This document shows, piece by piece, positions 56,330 to 64,000 of a DNA stretch of 64,000 bases. The stretch lies in NCBI RefSeq assembly GCF_003931915.1, contig NZ_RSAA01000020.1, positions 248,001 through 312,000 on the forward strand, in the 5' to 3' direction. The notes under the pieces are model-generated. The model had not been told where the DNA came from. It saw only the letters and a list, made by a program, of their open reading frames with translations, and did no database searches. The first letter of the stretch is position 1; each line of letters opens with the position of its first letter. The translations under genes and the position numbers were made by a program. The DNA is from Saccharopolyspora rhizosphaerae (GTDB lineage Bacteria; Actinomycetota; Actinomycetes; Mycobacteriales; Pseudonocardiaceae).

Positions 56330-57079
56330 TCATCGGGTGTTCCTGCGAAGTTTGACCCGGTAGGAGTACTGCTCCGGGAGGAAGTGGTTGATGGCGAGTT
56401 CGACCGGCTGCTGGTCCGTCGTCAGGTAGATGCGGTCCACCCGCAGGAGCGGGTCGCCCGCGTGGCAGCCGAGGGCGTTCGCGAGAGGCTTCTCGGCCGC
56501 TGCGGCGGTGATGCTCTGCTCGGCCTCGGCGATCGGGGACGGCAGCCTGGTGTCGAGCAGGCCGATGATGGTGACGTCGCTGACCGCGCCTCGCTCGGTC
56601 AGCTCGGCCACGTCACCGAGGGCCTCCGCGGCAGCCGGGTGCAGGTGGACGGTGGTGTGGCAGAAGGCTTCGCCGTTGTGGGTGCGGAGGAAGACCACGG
56701 TGTGCACCGCGTCGCTGTCCAGCCGCAAGCGACTGGCGGCGTCGATGTCGACCTTGCGGCGCAGCGGCCGCAACACTTCGAGCTGGGTGTCCAGTGACAG
56801 CCCCATGAGGTCCTCGATGGACCCGAACTGGCGCAGGTACTGCCCGTCCCGGGGCGCGGCGAACGTGCCGCGCCCCGGGACCCGGTAGACCATGCCTTCG
56901 GAAACGAGGTCGTGGAACGCGCGCCGCACGGTCTGCCGGCTGACCTGGTACTCGGCGGCGAGCTCGGCTTCGGTCGGCAGCCGCGTGCCGTCGACGTAAC
57001 GCCGCCCGAGGATCGCCTGCCGCAGTTCCCGGGCGAGGACCTTGTACGCCGCCTCGCCGTTCTGGTCCTTGCTGCTCAT
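56330..57079 (-). CDS. GntR regulator, HutC/UTRA subfamily
   Basis: A 249-residue protein. Winged helix at residues about 12-80 (LPTEAELAAEYQVSRQTVRRAFHDLVSEG) and UTRA domain from about 100, including VVFLRTHNGEAFCHTTVHLHP and YLTTDQQPVELAINHFLPEQY. ATG 57079 gives the conserved N-terminus. It lies 53 bases behind the acyl-CoA dehydrogenase gene in the same direction, last of a three-gene operon, and probably controls that operon and the divergent alcohol dehydrogenase genes through the sites at 59545 and 59669. Confidence 0.9.
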   Translation of the reverse strand: MSSKDQNGEAAYKVLARELRQAILGRRYVDGTRLPTEAELAAEYQVSRQTVRRAFHDLVSEGMVYRVPGRGTFAAPRDGQYLRQFGSIEDLMGLSLDTQLEVLRPLRRKVDIDAASRLRLDSDAVHTVVFLRTHNGEAFCHTTVHLHPAAAEALGDVAELTERGAVSDVTIIGLLDTRLPSPIAEAEQSITAAAAEKPLANALGCHAGDPLLRVDRIYLTTDQQPVELAINHFLPEQYSYRVKLRRNTR

Positions 57080-57132
57080 CACACCTCGCCGCACCCGTCC
57101 TCCGCGCCGGTCCCGTCAGCTCGCCGACACCG

Positions 57133-58290
57133 TCACGCGTCCAGTCCGCCCCGGGCGACCAGCTGCGAGGTGATGACGTTGCGCTGGATCTCGTTGGTGC
57201 CCTCGCCGACGATCATCAGCGGGGCGTCCCGGAAGTAGCGCTCGACGTCGAACTCGGTGGAGTAACCGTAGCCTCCGTGCACGCGGACGGCGTTGAGGGC
57301 GATCTCCATCGCGGTCTCCGAGGCGAACAGCTTGGCCATGCCCGCCTCCATGTCGCACCGCTCGCCGCTGTCGTAGCGGTCGGCCGCGTGCAGCACCAGC
57401 TGCCGGGCGGCGGTGTACTGGGTGGCCATGTCGGCCAGGTGGTTGCCGACCGACTGGTGCTTCCAGATCGGTTTGCCGAAGCTCTCGCGTTCCTGCGCGT
57501 AGCGCAGCGCGTCGTCGAGCGCGGCCCGCGCCACCCCGAGCGCGCGGGAGGCGACCTGGATGCGGCCGATCTCCAGGCCCTTCATCATCTGCGCGAAACC
57601 GCGGCCCTCCTCCCCGCCGAGCAGCGCCTCGACGGGTGCGCGGTGGTCGTCGAAGGACAGCTCGCAGCTCTCGACGCCCTTGTAGCCGAGCTTGGGCAGG
57701 TCCTCGGAGACGGTGAACCCGTCACCGTGCTCGACCAGGAGGATGCTGATGCCCCGGTGCGGGGGATCGGCCTTCGGGTCGGTCTTGCACAGCAGAGCCA
57801 CGAGCTGAGAGCGGCGGGCGTTGGTGATCCACGTCTTCGACCCGTTGATCACGTAGTGGTCGCCGTCGCGGCGCGCGGTCGTGGTCAGCGCCTGCAGGTC
57901 GGAGCCGCCGCCCGGTTCCGTCAGCGCCATGGTGGCGCGCACCTCGCCGGTGGCCATCTTCGGCAGGTGGCGCTGCTTCTGCTGCTCGGTGCCGAAGGTG
58001 TGGATGAGCTTGGAGACCACGGTGTGCCCGCCCATGGCCCCGGCGAGGCTCATCCAGCCCCGCGCGAGCTGCTCGGTGACCTGCGCGTAGCACGGGGTGG
58101 ACACGGCCACGTCGCCGTGGGGTTCGGGGATGGCGAGGCCGAAGATCCCGAGCCGCTTCATCTGCTCGATGAGCTCCTCCGGGTACTCGTCGGCGTGCTC
58201 CAGGTCGCGGGCGACCGGGCGGACGTCGCGGTCGACGAAGTCGCGCACGGTGTCGACGATGGCCCGCTCTTCTTCGTTCAAGGTGTTCAC
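57133..58290 (-). CDS. Acyl-CoA dehydrogenase
   Basis: A 385-residue FAD enzyme introducing an alpha-beta double bond into acyl-CoA. MALTEPGGGSDLQAL and WITNARRSQ bind FAD; the C-terminal signature RESFGKPIWKHQSVGNHLADM and VRVHGGYGYSTEFDVERYFRDA are present; the catalytic Glu is in GEGTNEIQRNVI. GTG 58290 has GAGGAGG upstream, which overlaps the end of the MmgE/PrpD gene. Middle gene of the operon. Confidence 0.94.
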   Translation of the reverse strand: MNTLNEEERAIVDTVRDFVDRDVRPVARDLEHADEYPEELIEQMKRLGIFGLAIPEPHGDVAVSTPCYAQVTEQLARGWMSLAGAMGGHTVVSKLIHTFGTEQQKQRHLPKMATGEVRATMALTEPGGGSDLQALTTTARRDGDHYVINGSKTWITNARRSQLVALLCKTDPKADPPHRGISILLVEHGDGFTVSEDLPKLGYKGVESCELSFDDHRAPVEALLGGEEGRGFAQMMKGLEIGRIQVASRALGVARAALDDALRYAQERESFGKPIWKHQSVGNHLADMATQYTAARQLVLHAADRYDSGERCDMEAGMAKLFASETAMEIALNAVRVHGGYGYSTEFDVERYFRDAPLMIVGEGTNEIQRNVITSQLVARGGLDA

Positions 58291-58303
58291 GCGCTGGTCC
58301 TCC

Positions 58304-59503
58304 TCATCTTCCCGGGAGGTGTTCGGCGAGCAGACGCGCGGCCCTGCGCCAGTCCACTTCGGACAGCAGATCCGGTACGTCCTCGCCACAGTCGGCGATC
58401 TTGGCGTCCACGTCCTGTTCGGACGGCGGACGATCGGGCGAGCCCGGCGGGAACCGCAGGGCGACGGCGTGGGTGGTGCCGTCGTGCAGCTGCACGGTGA
58501 TGTCGACCTGGCCGTCGAGCAGCCAGTCACCGCCGGGCGCCTCGTCCACCTTCACCAGGCGGACGAGGCGCTGGGCTTCGGGACGGTTGACCGCGTGGTC
58601 GGTGAAGCTGGCGAACCCGGGGTGCGGGTCGAGCAGGGCGGCGGCCACGGCGTACTCCAAGCTGAACTTGCCCTGCAGACCGGTCGTCGGCCGGTGGTGG
58701 ATGAGCGGCTGCACGGTTCCGGCGGGGGTGCGCACCACGACGTCGGCCACGTCGTCGGCTGCGACCGGCTCCGGGAGCCCTTCGCGCAGCGCGCTGATCG
58801 GTCGCTGCAGGGCGTAGCAGCAGGGGAACACCTTGATCGCCAGCCCGCCGGGCACCGCCGGCCCGCTCACGTCGATCCGGTCAGGGTCGCCCCCGACCAG
58901 CAGCAGCCACGCGTCCAGCGCCGACGGGTCGGCGGTGGCCCCTCTGGCGGCCAACCCCGCGGCGCGCGCGCCGGCTTCGGCCGCGAACCCGACCTGCAGG
59001 GACTTGCCCGACGATCCGAACGCGCGCTGCACTCCCCCAGCCGCCGGCACGGCCAGCGCCATCGCGGTCGCGATCTGCTCGGTCGACAACCCGAGGGCCA
59101 CGGCGGCGCTCGCGGCGGCAGCCGGAGCTCCCGCGGTGCAGGTCGCGTGCCACCCGTTCGTGTAGTGCGACCAGCCCAGCGCCACTCCGAGCCGAGCCAT
59201 GACCCCGGCGCCGGCCAGGTAGGCACGCGCGTCCCCTCCTGCGGCGAGGGTTGCCGGCACGCAGACCACGCTGATGTGGGTGGTCGACTCGATGTGCAGG
59301 TCGTCGAAGTCCAGCACGTGCCCCACCGCCGCCCAGCGCGCCGCGTCCGGCAGTTCAGCCGCGACCCGGACCAACTCGTCGTCGCGGGCGGCGAGGGTGA
59401 CCGCGAGGGTGTCCACCAGTGAGCGCTGCGCGAGCGCCAGGTCTGCGGCGGCGGGGACGAACTCCTGCGCCCACCGGGCGAGCGTCTCAGCGGTCGAATC
59501 CAT
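58304..59503 (-). CDS. MmgE/PrpD-family dehydratase
   Basis: A 399-residue protein of the 2-methylcitrate dehydratase / iminodisuccinate epimerase / cis-aconitate decarboxylase family. HVLDFDDLHIESTTHIS near residue 60 is the conserved active-site segment; GWHATCTAGAPAAAASAAVALG and KVFPCCYALQRPISAL are typical. ATG 59503 is chosen, giving the usual N-terminus; the frame is open farther upstream. The acyl-CoA dehydrogenase gene follows 13 bases later. The pair suggests breakdown of a branched or dicarboxylic acid; the exact acid is not evident. Confidence 0.88.
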   Translation of the reverse strand: MDSTAETLARWAQEFVPAAADLALAQRSLVDTLAVTLAARDDELVRVAAELPDAARWAAVGHVLDFDDLHIESTTHISVVCVPATLAAGGDARAYLAGAGVMARLGVALGWSHYTNGWHATCTAGAPAAAASAAVALGLSTEQIATAMALAVPAAGGVQRAFGSSGKSLQVGFAAEAGARAAGLAARGATADPSALDAWLLLVGGDPDRIDVSGPAVPGGLAIKVFPCCYALQRPISALREGLPEPVAADDVADVVVRTPAGTVQPLIHHRPTTGLQGKFSLEYAVAAALLDPHPGFASFTDHAVNRPEAQRLVRLVKVDEAPGGDWLLDGQVDITVQLHDGTTHAVALRFPPGSPDRPPSEQDVDAKIADCGEDVPDLLSEVDWRRAARLLAEHLPGR

Positions 59504-59544
59504 CCGCGCTCCGATCGTGCGCAGCGCACGCCGCGCGGGAGACA

Positions 59545-59556
59545 ATGTACGGCCAA
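59545..59556 (-). promoter_or_regulatory. Shared 12-base element before the MmgE/PrpD operon
   Basis: On the minus strand TTGGCCGTACAT, overlapping a possible -10 box TACATT (59544-59549), lies 41 bases before ATG 59503. The same 12 bases occur at 59669-59680 in front of the divergent operon. Confidence 0.65.
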
Positions 59557-59668
59557 TCCTGCGGGCGCGGTCACCGCGTGTCAACGTTCGCTGAACTGGT
59601 TTGCGAGACCCTGCTTTTCGCGCGTCCGACTTGACACCCCACGACCCCGGCGAGAAACTACCGGGGCT

Positions 59669-59680
59669 TTGGCCGTACAT
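59669..59680 (+). promoter_or_regulatory. Shared 12-base element before the alcohol dehydrogenase operon
   Basis: TTGGCCGTACAT, overlapping a possible -10 box TACATA (59676-59681), lies 131 bases before ATG 59812. It is identical to the minus-strand copy at 59545-59556, so one regulator may act on both promoters. Confidence 0.65.
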
Positions 59681-59811
59681 ATCTGAGTTCCGATTCCCGC
59701 CAGTTCAGCCGGGTTCTCCCCGGCTCGGATCGCACGCTCCCGGCACCCGTGATGGGCCCGCGGCCCGTCCTCCTCCCGCGCTTGCTCGCTCCCACTCCGC
59801 AGAGGTGGTCG

Positions 59812-60927
59812 ATGAAGTCCCGTGCTGCAGTTCTGGAAGAAGGAAGCAAGGAGTTCGAGATCGTCGAACTCGACGTCGACGAACCACGCGTCGGGGAGGT
59901 GCAGGTCAAGTTCACCGCCTCCGGGCTGTGCCACTCCGACCTGCACCTGACCGACGGCGTGTACGGCAACTCGCCCCGCTACCCCATCGTCGCCGGGCAC
60001 GAGGGCGCCGGCATCATCGAGGCGGTCGGACCCGGCGTGACCCACGTGGAACCCGGTGATCACGTGGTGTGCAGCTTCATGCCCAGCTGCGGTGTCTGCC
60101 GCTACTGCGCCTCCGGGCACTCGAACCTGTGCAACCTCGGGGCGAACATCCTCAAGGGCCACATGCCCGACGGCACCTTCCGCTACCACCGCGACGGCCG
60201 CGACCTCGGCGGGATGTGCATGCTCGGCACGTTCTCCGAGCGCGCGACGATCCCGGCCCGCTCGGCGGTGAAGGTCGACCCGTGGCTGCCGCTCGAGGTG
60301 GCGGTGCTCGCCGGGTGCGGGGTGCCGACCGGGTGGGGCTCCGCGGTCAACGCCGGTGGCGTGAAAGCCGGTGACACGGCGGTCATCTACGGTTCCGGCG
60401 GCGTCGGGATCAACGCGGTGCAGGGCGCGGCCTACGCGGGTGCGAAGTACGTCGTGGTCGTCGACCCGGTGGAGTTCAAGCGGCAGACCGCGCTCGAGCT
60501 CGGGGCGACCCACGTTTTCGCCGATCCGGACGAGGCGGCGAGCAAGGTCAACGAGCTGACCTGGGGCGAAGGCGCGGACCAGGCGATCCTGACGGTCGGC
60601 GTGATGGACGCGGTCGTGGTGCGCCAGGCCTTCGACATCGTCGGCAAGGGCGGCACGATCGTGGTCGTCGGGCAGGCCAACCCGGAGGAGATGACCATCC
60701 AGCTGCCCAGCGCGATGTTCACCCGCAACGAGAAGGTCATCCGCGGCGCGCAGTTCGGTTCGTGCAACCCGCAGTACGACATCGTCAAGCTCCTGCGGTT
60801 GTGGAACACCGGTCGCCTCAAGCTCGACGAGCTCATCACCAAGACCTACACGCTCGACCAGGTCAACGAGGGCTACCAGGACCTCAAGGACGGCAAGCTC
60901 ATCCGCGGAGTCATCGTGCACGACTGA
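59812..60927 (+). CDS. Zinc alcohol dehydrogenase, class III-like / NDMA-dependent type
   Basis: A 371-residue medium-chain dehydrogenase. Catalytic zinc ligands are Cys in SGLCHSDLH, His in VAGHEGAG and Cys in LAGCGVPTGWG; the structural zinc is bound by four cysteines in CGVCRYCASGHSNLC. YGSGGVGINAVQG binds NAD. The sequence most resembles actinomycete NDMA-dependent (mycofactocin-associated) alcohol dehydrogenases. ATG 59812 has AGAGGTGG upstream. A metallo-hydrolase gene follows 11 bases later, a pairing common in this group. Confidence 0.92.
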   Translation: MKSRAAVLEEGSKEFEIVELDVDEPRVGEVQVKFTASGLCHSDLHLTDGVYGNSPRYPIVAGHEGAGIIEAVGPGVTHVEPGDHVVCSFMPSCGVCRYCASGHSNLCNLGANILKGHMPDGTFRYHRDGRDLGGMCMLGTFSERATIPARSAVKVDPWLPLEVAVLAGCGVPTGWGSAVNAGGVKAGDTAVIYGSGGVGINAVQGAAYAGAKYVVVVDPVEFKRQTALELGATHVFADPDEAASKVNELTWGEGADQAILTVGVMDAVVVRQAFDIVGKGGTIVVVGQANPEEMTIQLPSAMFTRNEKVIRGAQFGSCNPQYDIVKLLRLWNTGRLKLDELITKTYTLDQVNEGYQDLKDGKLIRGVIVHD

Positions 60928-60938
60928 GGGAGACCGAC

Positions 60939-61757
60939 ATGTCCGACAACGACAAGATCAAGGTCACGATCATCCCGACGGGAACGATGCACGCCGACCT
61001 CACCTGGTTGCTCATCGACCCCAACCGGATGGCCACCCAGGGCACGCCGTCCAAGCAGCGCGACTGGGTGGAGGTGCCCACCCACGTCGTCTACCTGGAA
61101 CATCCGAACGGCCAGAAGCTGATGTGGGACGCCGGCGTCCCGCGCGACTGGGAGGACCGTTGGGGACCAACGGGTCTCGACCAGTTCTTCCCGGTCGACA
61201 CCGTCCCCGAGGACGAGTGGCTGGACTCCCGGCTCAAGCAGTTGGACGTCGAACCCAACGACATCGACTACCTGGTGCTCTCCCACCTGCACATGGACCA
61301 CGCGGCCAACGCGAAGTTCTGGCAGGACGCGGGCACCAAGATCATCGTGGACCAGAAGGAGAAGGAAGGCGCGTTCTCCTTCGACGGCTACAACAAGGGC
61401 GCGCACATCAAGTCCGACTACGACGGCCTGGAGCTCGACACGGTCAGCGGCGACACCGAGCTGATGCCCGGCGTGACGTTGCTGAGCACCCCCGGGCACA
61501 CCTGGGGCACGATGAGCCTGCAGGTCGACCTGGCCGACAGCGGAACCATGCTGTTCGCCTCGGATTCGCTGTACCGCAGGGAGTCCTACGGGCCGCCGCC
61601 CATCGGCGCGGGCATCGTCTACGACTCGGTGGCGTGGCTGGAGTCGGTGGAGAAGATCCGCGGCATCCAGGAGCGCACGAACGCGCAGGTGATCTTCGGC
61701 CACGACCCGGAGCAGATCACGCAGCTGCGCACCGGACCCGGCAACTACTACACCTGA
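60939..61757 (+). CDS. MBL-fold metallo-hydrolase (N-acyl-homoserine-lactonase-like)
   Basis: A 272-residue metallo-beta-lactamase fold protein. SHLHMDHAAN is the HxHxDH zinc motif, STPGHTWGTMS supplies the next His, FASDSLY the bridging Asp, and FGHDPEQ the last His. WDAGVPRDWEDRW resembles AHL lactonases, but pairing with the alcohol dehydrogenase suggests hydrolysis of a lactone or thioester made in that path. ATG 60939 has AGGGAG upstream. A hairpin follows its stop. Confidence 0.9.
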   Translation: MSDNDKIKVTIIPTGTMHADLTWLLIDPNRMATQGTPSKQRDWVEVPTHVVYLEHPNGQKLMWDAGVPRDWEDRWGPTGLDQFFPVDTVPEDEWLDSRLKQLDVEPNDIDYLVLSHLHMDHAANAKFWQDAGTKIIVDQKEKEGAFSFDGYNKGAHIKSDYDGLELDTVSGDTELMPGVTLLSTPGHTWGTMSLQVDLADSGTMLFASDSLYRRESYGPPPIGAGIVYDSVAWLESVEKIRGIQERTNAQVIFGHDPEQITQLRTGPGNYYT

Positions 61758-61766
61758 TCGACGAGC

Positions 61767-61794
61767 AGGTCGGCCCGCCCGCGCGGGCCGACCT
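61767..61794 (+). terminator. Hairpin after the metallo-hydrolase gene
   Basis: AGGTCGGCCCGC (61767-61778) pairs exactly with GCGGGCCGACCT (61783-61794), nine bases past the stop and 14 bases before the FmdB start. Confidence 0.78.
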
Positions 61795-61808
61795 CCCCGG
61801 GAGCCGCC

Positions 61809-62243
61809 ATGCCGATGTACGACTACTCCTGCGACTGCGGCACCACGTTCGAGGTGCTGGTGCCCTCCTGGTCCTCCCCCGCGCCCGACTGCCCGGACTG
61901 CGGCGCGCGGACCCACCGCCGCCCACCGTCCCCCGCGGTGCACGGGCGCGCCGCACCCCCGACGCCGCTGAGCTCCACGCCGAAGTCCTGGGAGGGGCTG
62001 AACAACGGCGACCCGGCCACGATCACGCACTGGCGCCGCACCGCCGAGGCGCGCCGCGAGTTCGAGGCGCGCCACCCCGAGCACCACACGCGCCAGGAGG
62101 CCATCGCCGCCCACGAGGGCCGCTTCGAACGCGCACCCCTCACCTACCGCGAACTGGCCACCCGGGCCGCAACCACCGGGGATGCCAACCGGGCAGCAGC
62201 CGAGGCGAGCCGAGCCCGCGGTGGGGACAGCTCAGGTGAGTAG
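61809..62243 (+). CDS. FmdB-family zinc-ribbon protein
   Basis: A 144-residue protein starting MPMYDYSCDCGTTFEVLVPS, the FmdB start, with zinc cysteines in CDC and CPDCGA. Most FmdB proteins end after about 70-110 residues; this one has a longer charged C-terminus (ARREFEARHPEHHTRQEAIA) with no known domain. Often found near amidase or dehydrogenase genes as an accessory of unknown role. ATG 61809, weak ribosome site GGGAG. Confidence 0.85.
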   Translation: MPMYDYSCDCGTTFEVLVPSWSSPAPDCPDCGARTHRRPPSPAVHGRAAPPTPLSSTPKSWEGLNNGDPATITHWRRTAEARREFEARHPEHHTRQEAIAAHEGRFERAPLTYRELATRAATTGDANRAAAEASRARGGDSSGE

Positions 62244-62254
62244 TGAGTAACTGG

Positions 62255-62260
62255 TAAGTT
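62255..62260 (+). promoter_or_regulatory. -10 box of a leaderless TetR transcript, with repeats
   Basis: TAAGTT ends six bases before ATG 62267. The bases just before it (GTGAGTAGTGAGTAACTGG) contain a GTGAGTA word twice and are AT-rich for this genome, a probable autoregulatory operator. Confidence 0.55.
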
Positions 62261-62266
62261 GGCCTC

Positions 62267-62839
62267 ATGGCTCAACGGATGAGCGGGGCCGAGCGGCGAG
62301 CTCAGGTCCTGGCCATCGCGGCGGAGGAGTTCGCCGAGCACGGGTTGCACGGCGCCTCCACGGAGGCGATCGCGCGCGAGGCCGGGATCACCCAGGCCTA
62401 CGTGTTCCGGATGTTCGGGACGAAGAAGGCCCTGTTCCTCGAGCTGGTCCGAGCCGCGTTCGACCGGGTCAGCGAGGCGATGCGCGAGGCCGGCGGCGAG
62501 AAGTCGGGCCTCGACGCGCTGTCGGCGATGGGTGCGGAGTACTACGACCTGCTCGCCGACCGGACTTCGCTGCTGCTGCAGCTGCAGGGGTTCGCCGCGT
62601 GCGGGGACCCGGAGGTCAAGGACGCGGTGCGGACGTGCTTCGCGCGGATGTGGAGCACGGCCGAGGACGGCACCGGGCTCGACCCGGTCGCGGTCAAGGC
62701 GTTCCTCGCCTTCGGCATGCTGCTCAACGCCGGTGCCGCCCTGGACGTCGACCAGGTCGACGAGGTCTGGGCGGAAGGCGTCCGCACCCGCGTCCAACCG
62801 GGCCTGTTCCGGCACATCACGAGCGAGACGAACCGATGA
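62267..62839 (+). CDS. TetR-family regulator
   Basis: A 190-residue repressor. The N-terminal helix-turn-helix (IAREAGITQAYVFRMFGTKKALFLELV) is clear; the C-terminal part has the helical ligand domain. ATG 62267 lies six bases past a TAAGTT box, with no separate ribosome site. Its stop overlaps the ATG of the MFS gene (ATGA), so it most likely controls that exporter in response to a toxic compound. Confidence 0.93.
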   Translation: MAQRMSGAERRAQVLAIAAEEFAEHGLHGASTEAIAREAGITQAYVFRMFGTKKALFLELVRAAFDRVSEAMREAGGEKSGLDALSAMGAEYYDLLADRTSLLLQLQGFAACGDPEVKDAVRTCFARMWSTAEDGTGLDPVAVKAFLAFGMLLNAGAALDVDQVDEVWAEGVRTRVQPGLFRHITSETNR

Positions 62840-64000
62840 GGTCCCGGCTGGGCGGCTCGCTGGTGTGCACGGCGTTGCTGGCGGCGGTCATCGGCAGCGT
62901 CGGCGCGCCCCTGATCACCGCGGTGGCGACGGGGATGGGCGTCTCGCTGGACGCCGCGCAGTGGACGTTGACGATCCCGTTGTTCACCGGCGCCATCGCC
63001 GGCCCCCTGCTGGGCCGGTTGGGCAGCGGGCCGTACCGGCGCGTCACCATCCTGATCACGCTGGCCGTGGTCGTGTTCGGCGGATTGCTCACGGTGCTGC
63101 CCCTGCCGTTCTGGGTGCTGCTGGTCGGGCGCGGACTGCAGGGCTTCGGGGTGGCGGGCGGAGCGCTGCTGATGAGCGTCGCGCGGGCGCACCTGCCCCC
63201 GGAACGCGCGGCGTCGACGATCGGAGCGCTCTCCGTGGCGTCGACGGTCGGCATCGGGGTCGGCTACCCGCTGATCAGCTTCGTCGACCAGGTCGCCGGC
63301 CTGCGCGCCGCCTACGGGCTGGGGTTCGTGCTCTCCGCGGCCGCGCTGGGCATCGCCTGGCGCGCGCTGCCCGTCGAGGAACCCGGTGAGCTGCCGCGGG
63401 TCGACACCGTGGGCGCGGTCCTGCTGGCACTCGGCACCTCGGGAGTCCTGCTGGTCGTCGCCGAGCCGGAGGTCTGGGCGTCGCCGTGGTGGGTGGGCTG
63501 CGTGCTCGCCGGTGCCGCGGTGGTGCTGGCGGGGTGGGTGGCCGTGGAACTCCGGGTGCCGGCCCCGCTGGTCGACCTGCGCGTGCTCGGCCAAGGTCCC
63601 GTGCTCCGCGCCAATGCGGCTTTGCTCGTCGCCGGCGTGGGCCTGTACCTGTTGTTCAGCCTGTTCACGCGCTTCGTGCAGACCCCGGCGGGCGTGGACT
63701 ACGGGTTCGCGTTGCCCGGTGTCGCCGCGGGTGCGGCGCTGATCCCGTTCTCGGTGCTCGGGTTCGTCGCGGGCAAGTCGCTGCCGTCCCTCATCGCGCG
63801 GGTGGGCGAGCGCGGGGCCTACGCGCTGTCCACCGCGATCGCCGTCGCCGCCGCGCTGCTGTTCGCCGCCGCGAACCAGTCGCTGGTGGTGGTGCTCGCG
63901 GCGATCGCGCTGCTGGGGTTCGCCGTCGGCGGCATCTCGGCGGTGATGCCGCGGCTCGTCCTCGCCGGGGTGCCGCAGGGCGAGACGGCCAGCGTGCTGT
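62836..64000 (+). CDS. MFS drug-exporter-like transporter (cut by right window edge)
   Basis: An open frame of 388 codons runs from ATG 62836 to the window end without a stop. Helices such as SLVCTALLAAVIGSVGAPLI, WVLLVGRGLQGFGVAGGALLM and ANAALLVAGVGLYLLFSLF are typical of 14-helix or 12-helix exporters of the EmrB/DHA2 type; the C-terminus is missing. It overlaps the TetR stop by four bases. A classic TetR-exporter pair; the drug is unknown. Confidence 0.9.
   Translation, partial: MRSRLGGSLVCTALLAAVIGSVGAPLITAVATGMGVSLDAAQWTLTIPLFTGAIAGPLLGRLGSGPYRRVTILITLAVVVFGGLLTVLPLPFWVLLVGRGLQGFGVAGGALLMSVARAHLPPERAASTIGALSVASTVGIGVGYPLISFVDQVAGLRAAYGLGFVLSAAALGIAWRALPVEEPGELPRVDTVGAVLLALGTSGVLLVVAEPEVWASPWWVGCVLAGAAVVLAGWVAVELRVPAPLVDLRVLGQGPVLRANAALLVAGVGLYLLFSLFTRFVQTPAGVDYGFALPGVAAGAALIPFSVLGFVAGKSLPSLIARVGERGAYALSTAIAVAAALLFAAANQSLVVVLAAIALLGFAVGGISAVMPRLVLAGVPQGETASVL

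Noticed and set aside
54204-56333. A 709-codon open frame antisense to the GMC oxidoreductase
   Set aside because: Mirror frame; runs across a terminator and a non-coding repeat region.

Overview
The window is GC-rich actinomycete chromosome. High G or C at third codon positions, GTG and TTG starts, a B12-controlled NrdAB pair, an ECF41-type sigma factor, NDMA-dependent-type alcohol dehydrogenase and a rifampicin monooxygenase all fit Pseudonocardiaceae, perhaps Saccharopolyspora. The genus is inference only. No rRNA, tRNA, CRISPR array, phage or insertion sequence was seen. The content is metabolic and accessory: catabolic operons with local regulators, mixed with decaying genes and short dispersed repeats.

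Layout. 1-6140: an AraC regulator divergent from a gene cut by the left edge, then an FCD-type GntR regulator and an operon of MHS-type transporter (frameshifted), split transketolase and short-chain dehydrogenase, with a clear promoter and operator. 6150-8190: a decay zone with remnants of a membrane protein, a VOC protein and a P-loop kinase around one intact membrane gene. 8190-11120: ECF41 sigma factor, VOC protein, and a rifampicin monooxygenase (rox) behind a rifamycin-associated element. 11190-18180: nrdAB and metE converge, each behind its own cobalamin riboswitch; NrdB has Phe at the radical-tyrosine position. 18299-22210: a VOC protein, two tandem XRE regulators with an uncharacterised C-terminal domain, and a divergent small membrane protein, with shared operator-like sites. 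22356-28460: a FadD-type ligase and a GntR / ADP-ribosylglycohydrolase / NCS1 permease / PfkB kinase operon resembling E. coli yegTUVW. 28669-38731: acetyltransferase, secreted M14 peptidase, esterase, two MFS exporters, ferredoxin beside a probable P450 remnant, a short MetE-like enzyme, a Baeyer-Villiger monooxygenase and a MaoC protein.

38795-46610: a mycothiol-dependent-isomerase-like protein, then a divergent L-rhamnose locus. rhaI, the bifunctional aldolase/dehydrogenase and rhaB are intact. The transporter is frameshifted and rhaM is destroyed by a small internal inversion. Matching LacI-type operators flank the divergent promoters, but no LacI gene is present. 46648-52887: a CX5R phosphatase, a ruined sugar-binding lipoprotein, SixA, a large secreted M14 peptidase and a thioesterase. 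53082-64000: an isochorismatase remnant, an acetoacetate-decarboxylase-like / GMC oxidoreductase pair, a GntR / acyl-CoA dehydrogenase / MmgE-PrpD operon divergent from an alcohol dehydrogenase / metallo-hydrolase pair, an FmdB protein, and a TetR-MFS pair cut by the right edge.

Two kinds of short repeat are scattered in the gaps: palindromes centred on TTCGCGCGAA, and a longer element of about 115 bases found in at least four places. At least five genes appear to have leaderless promoters, with a TANNNT -10 box ending six bases before the start codon.
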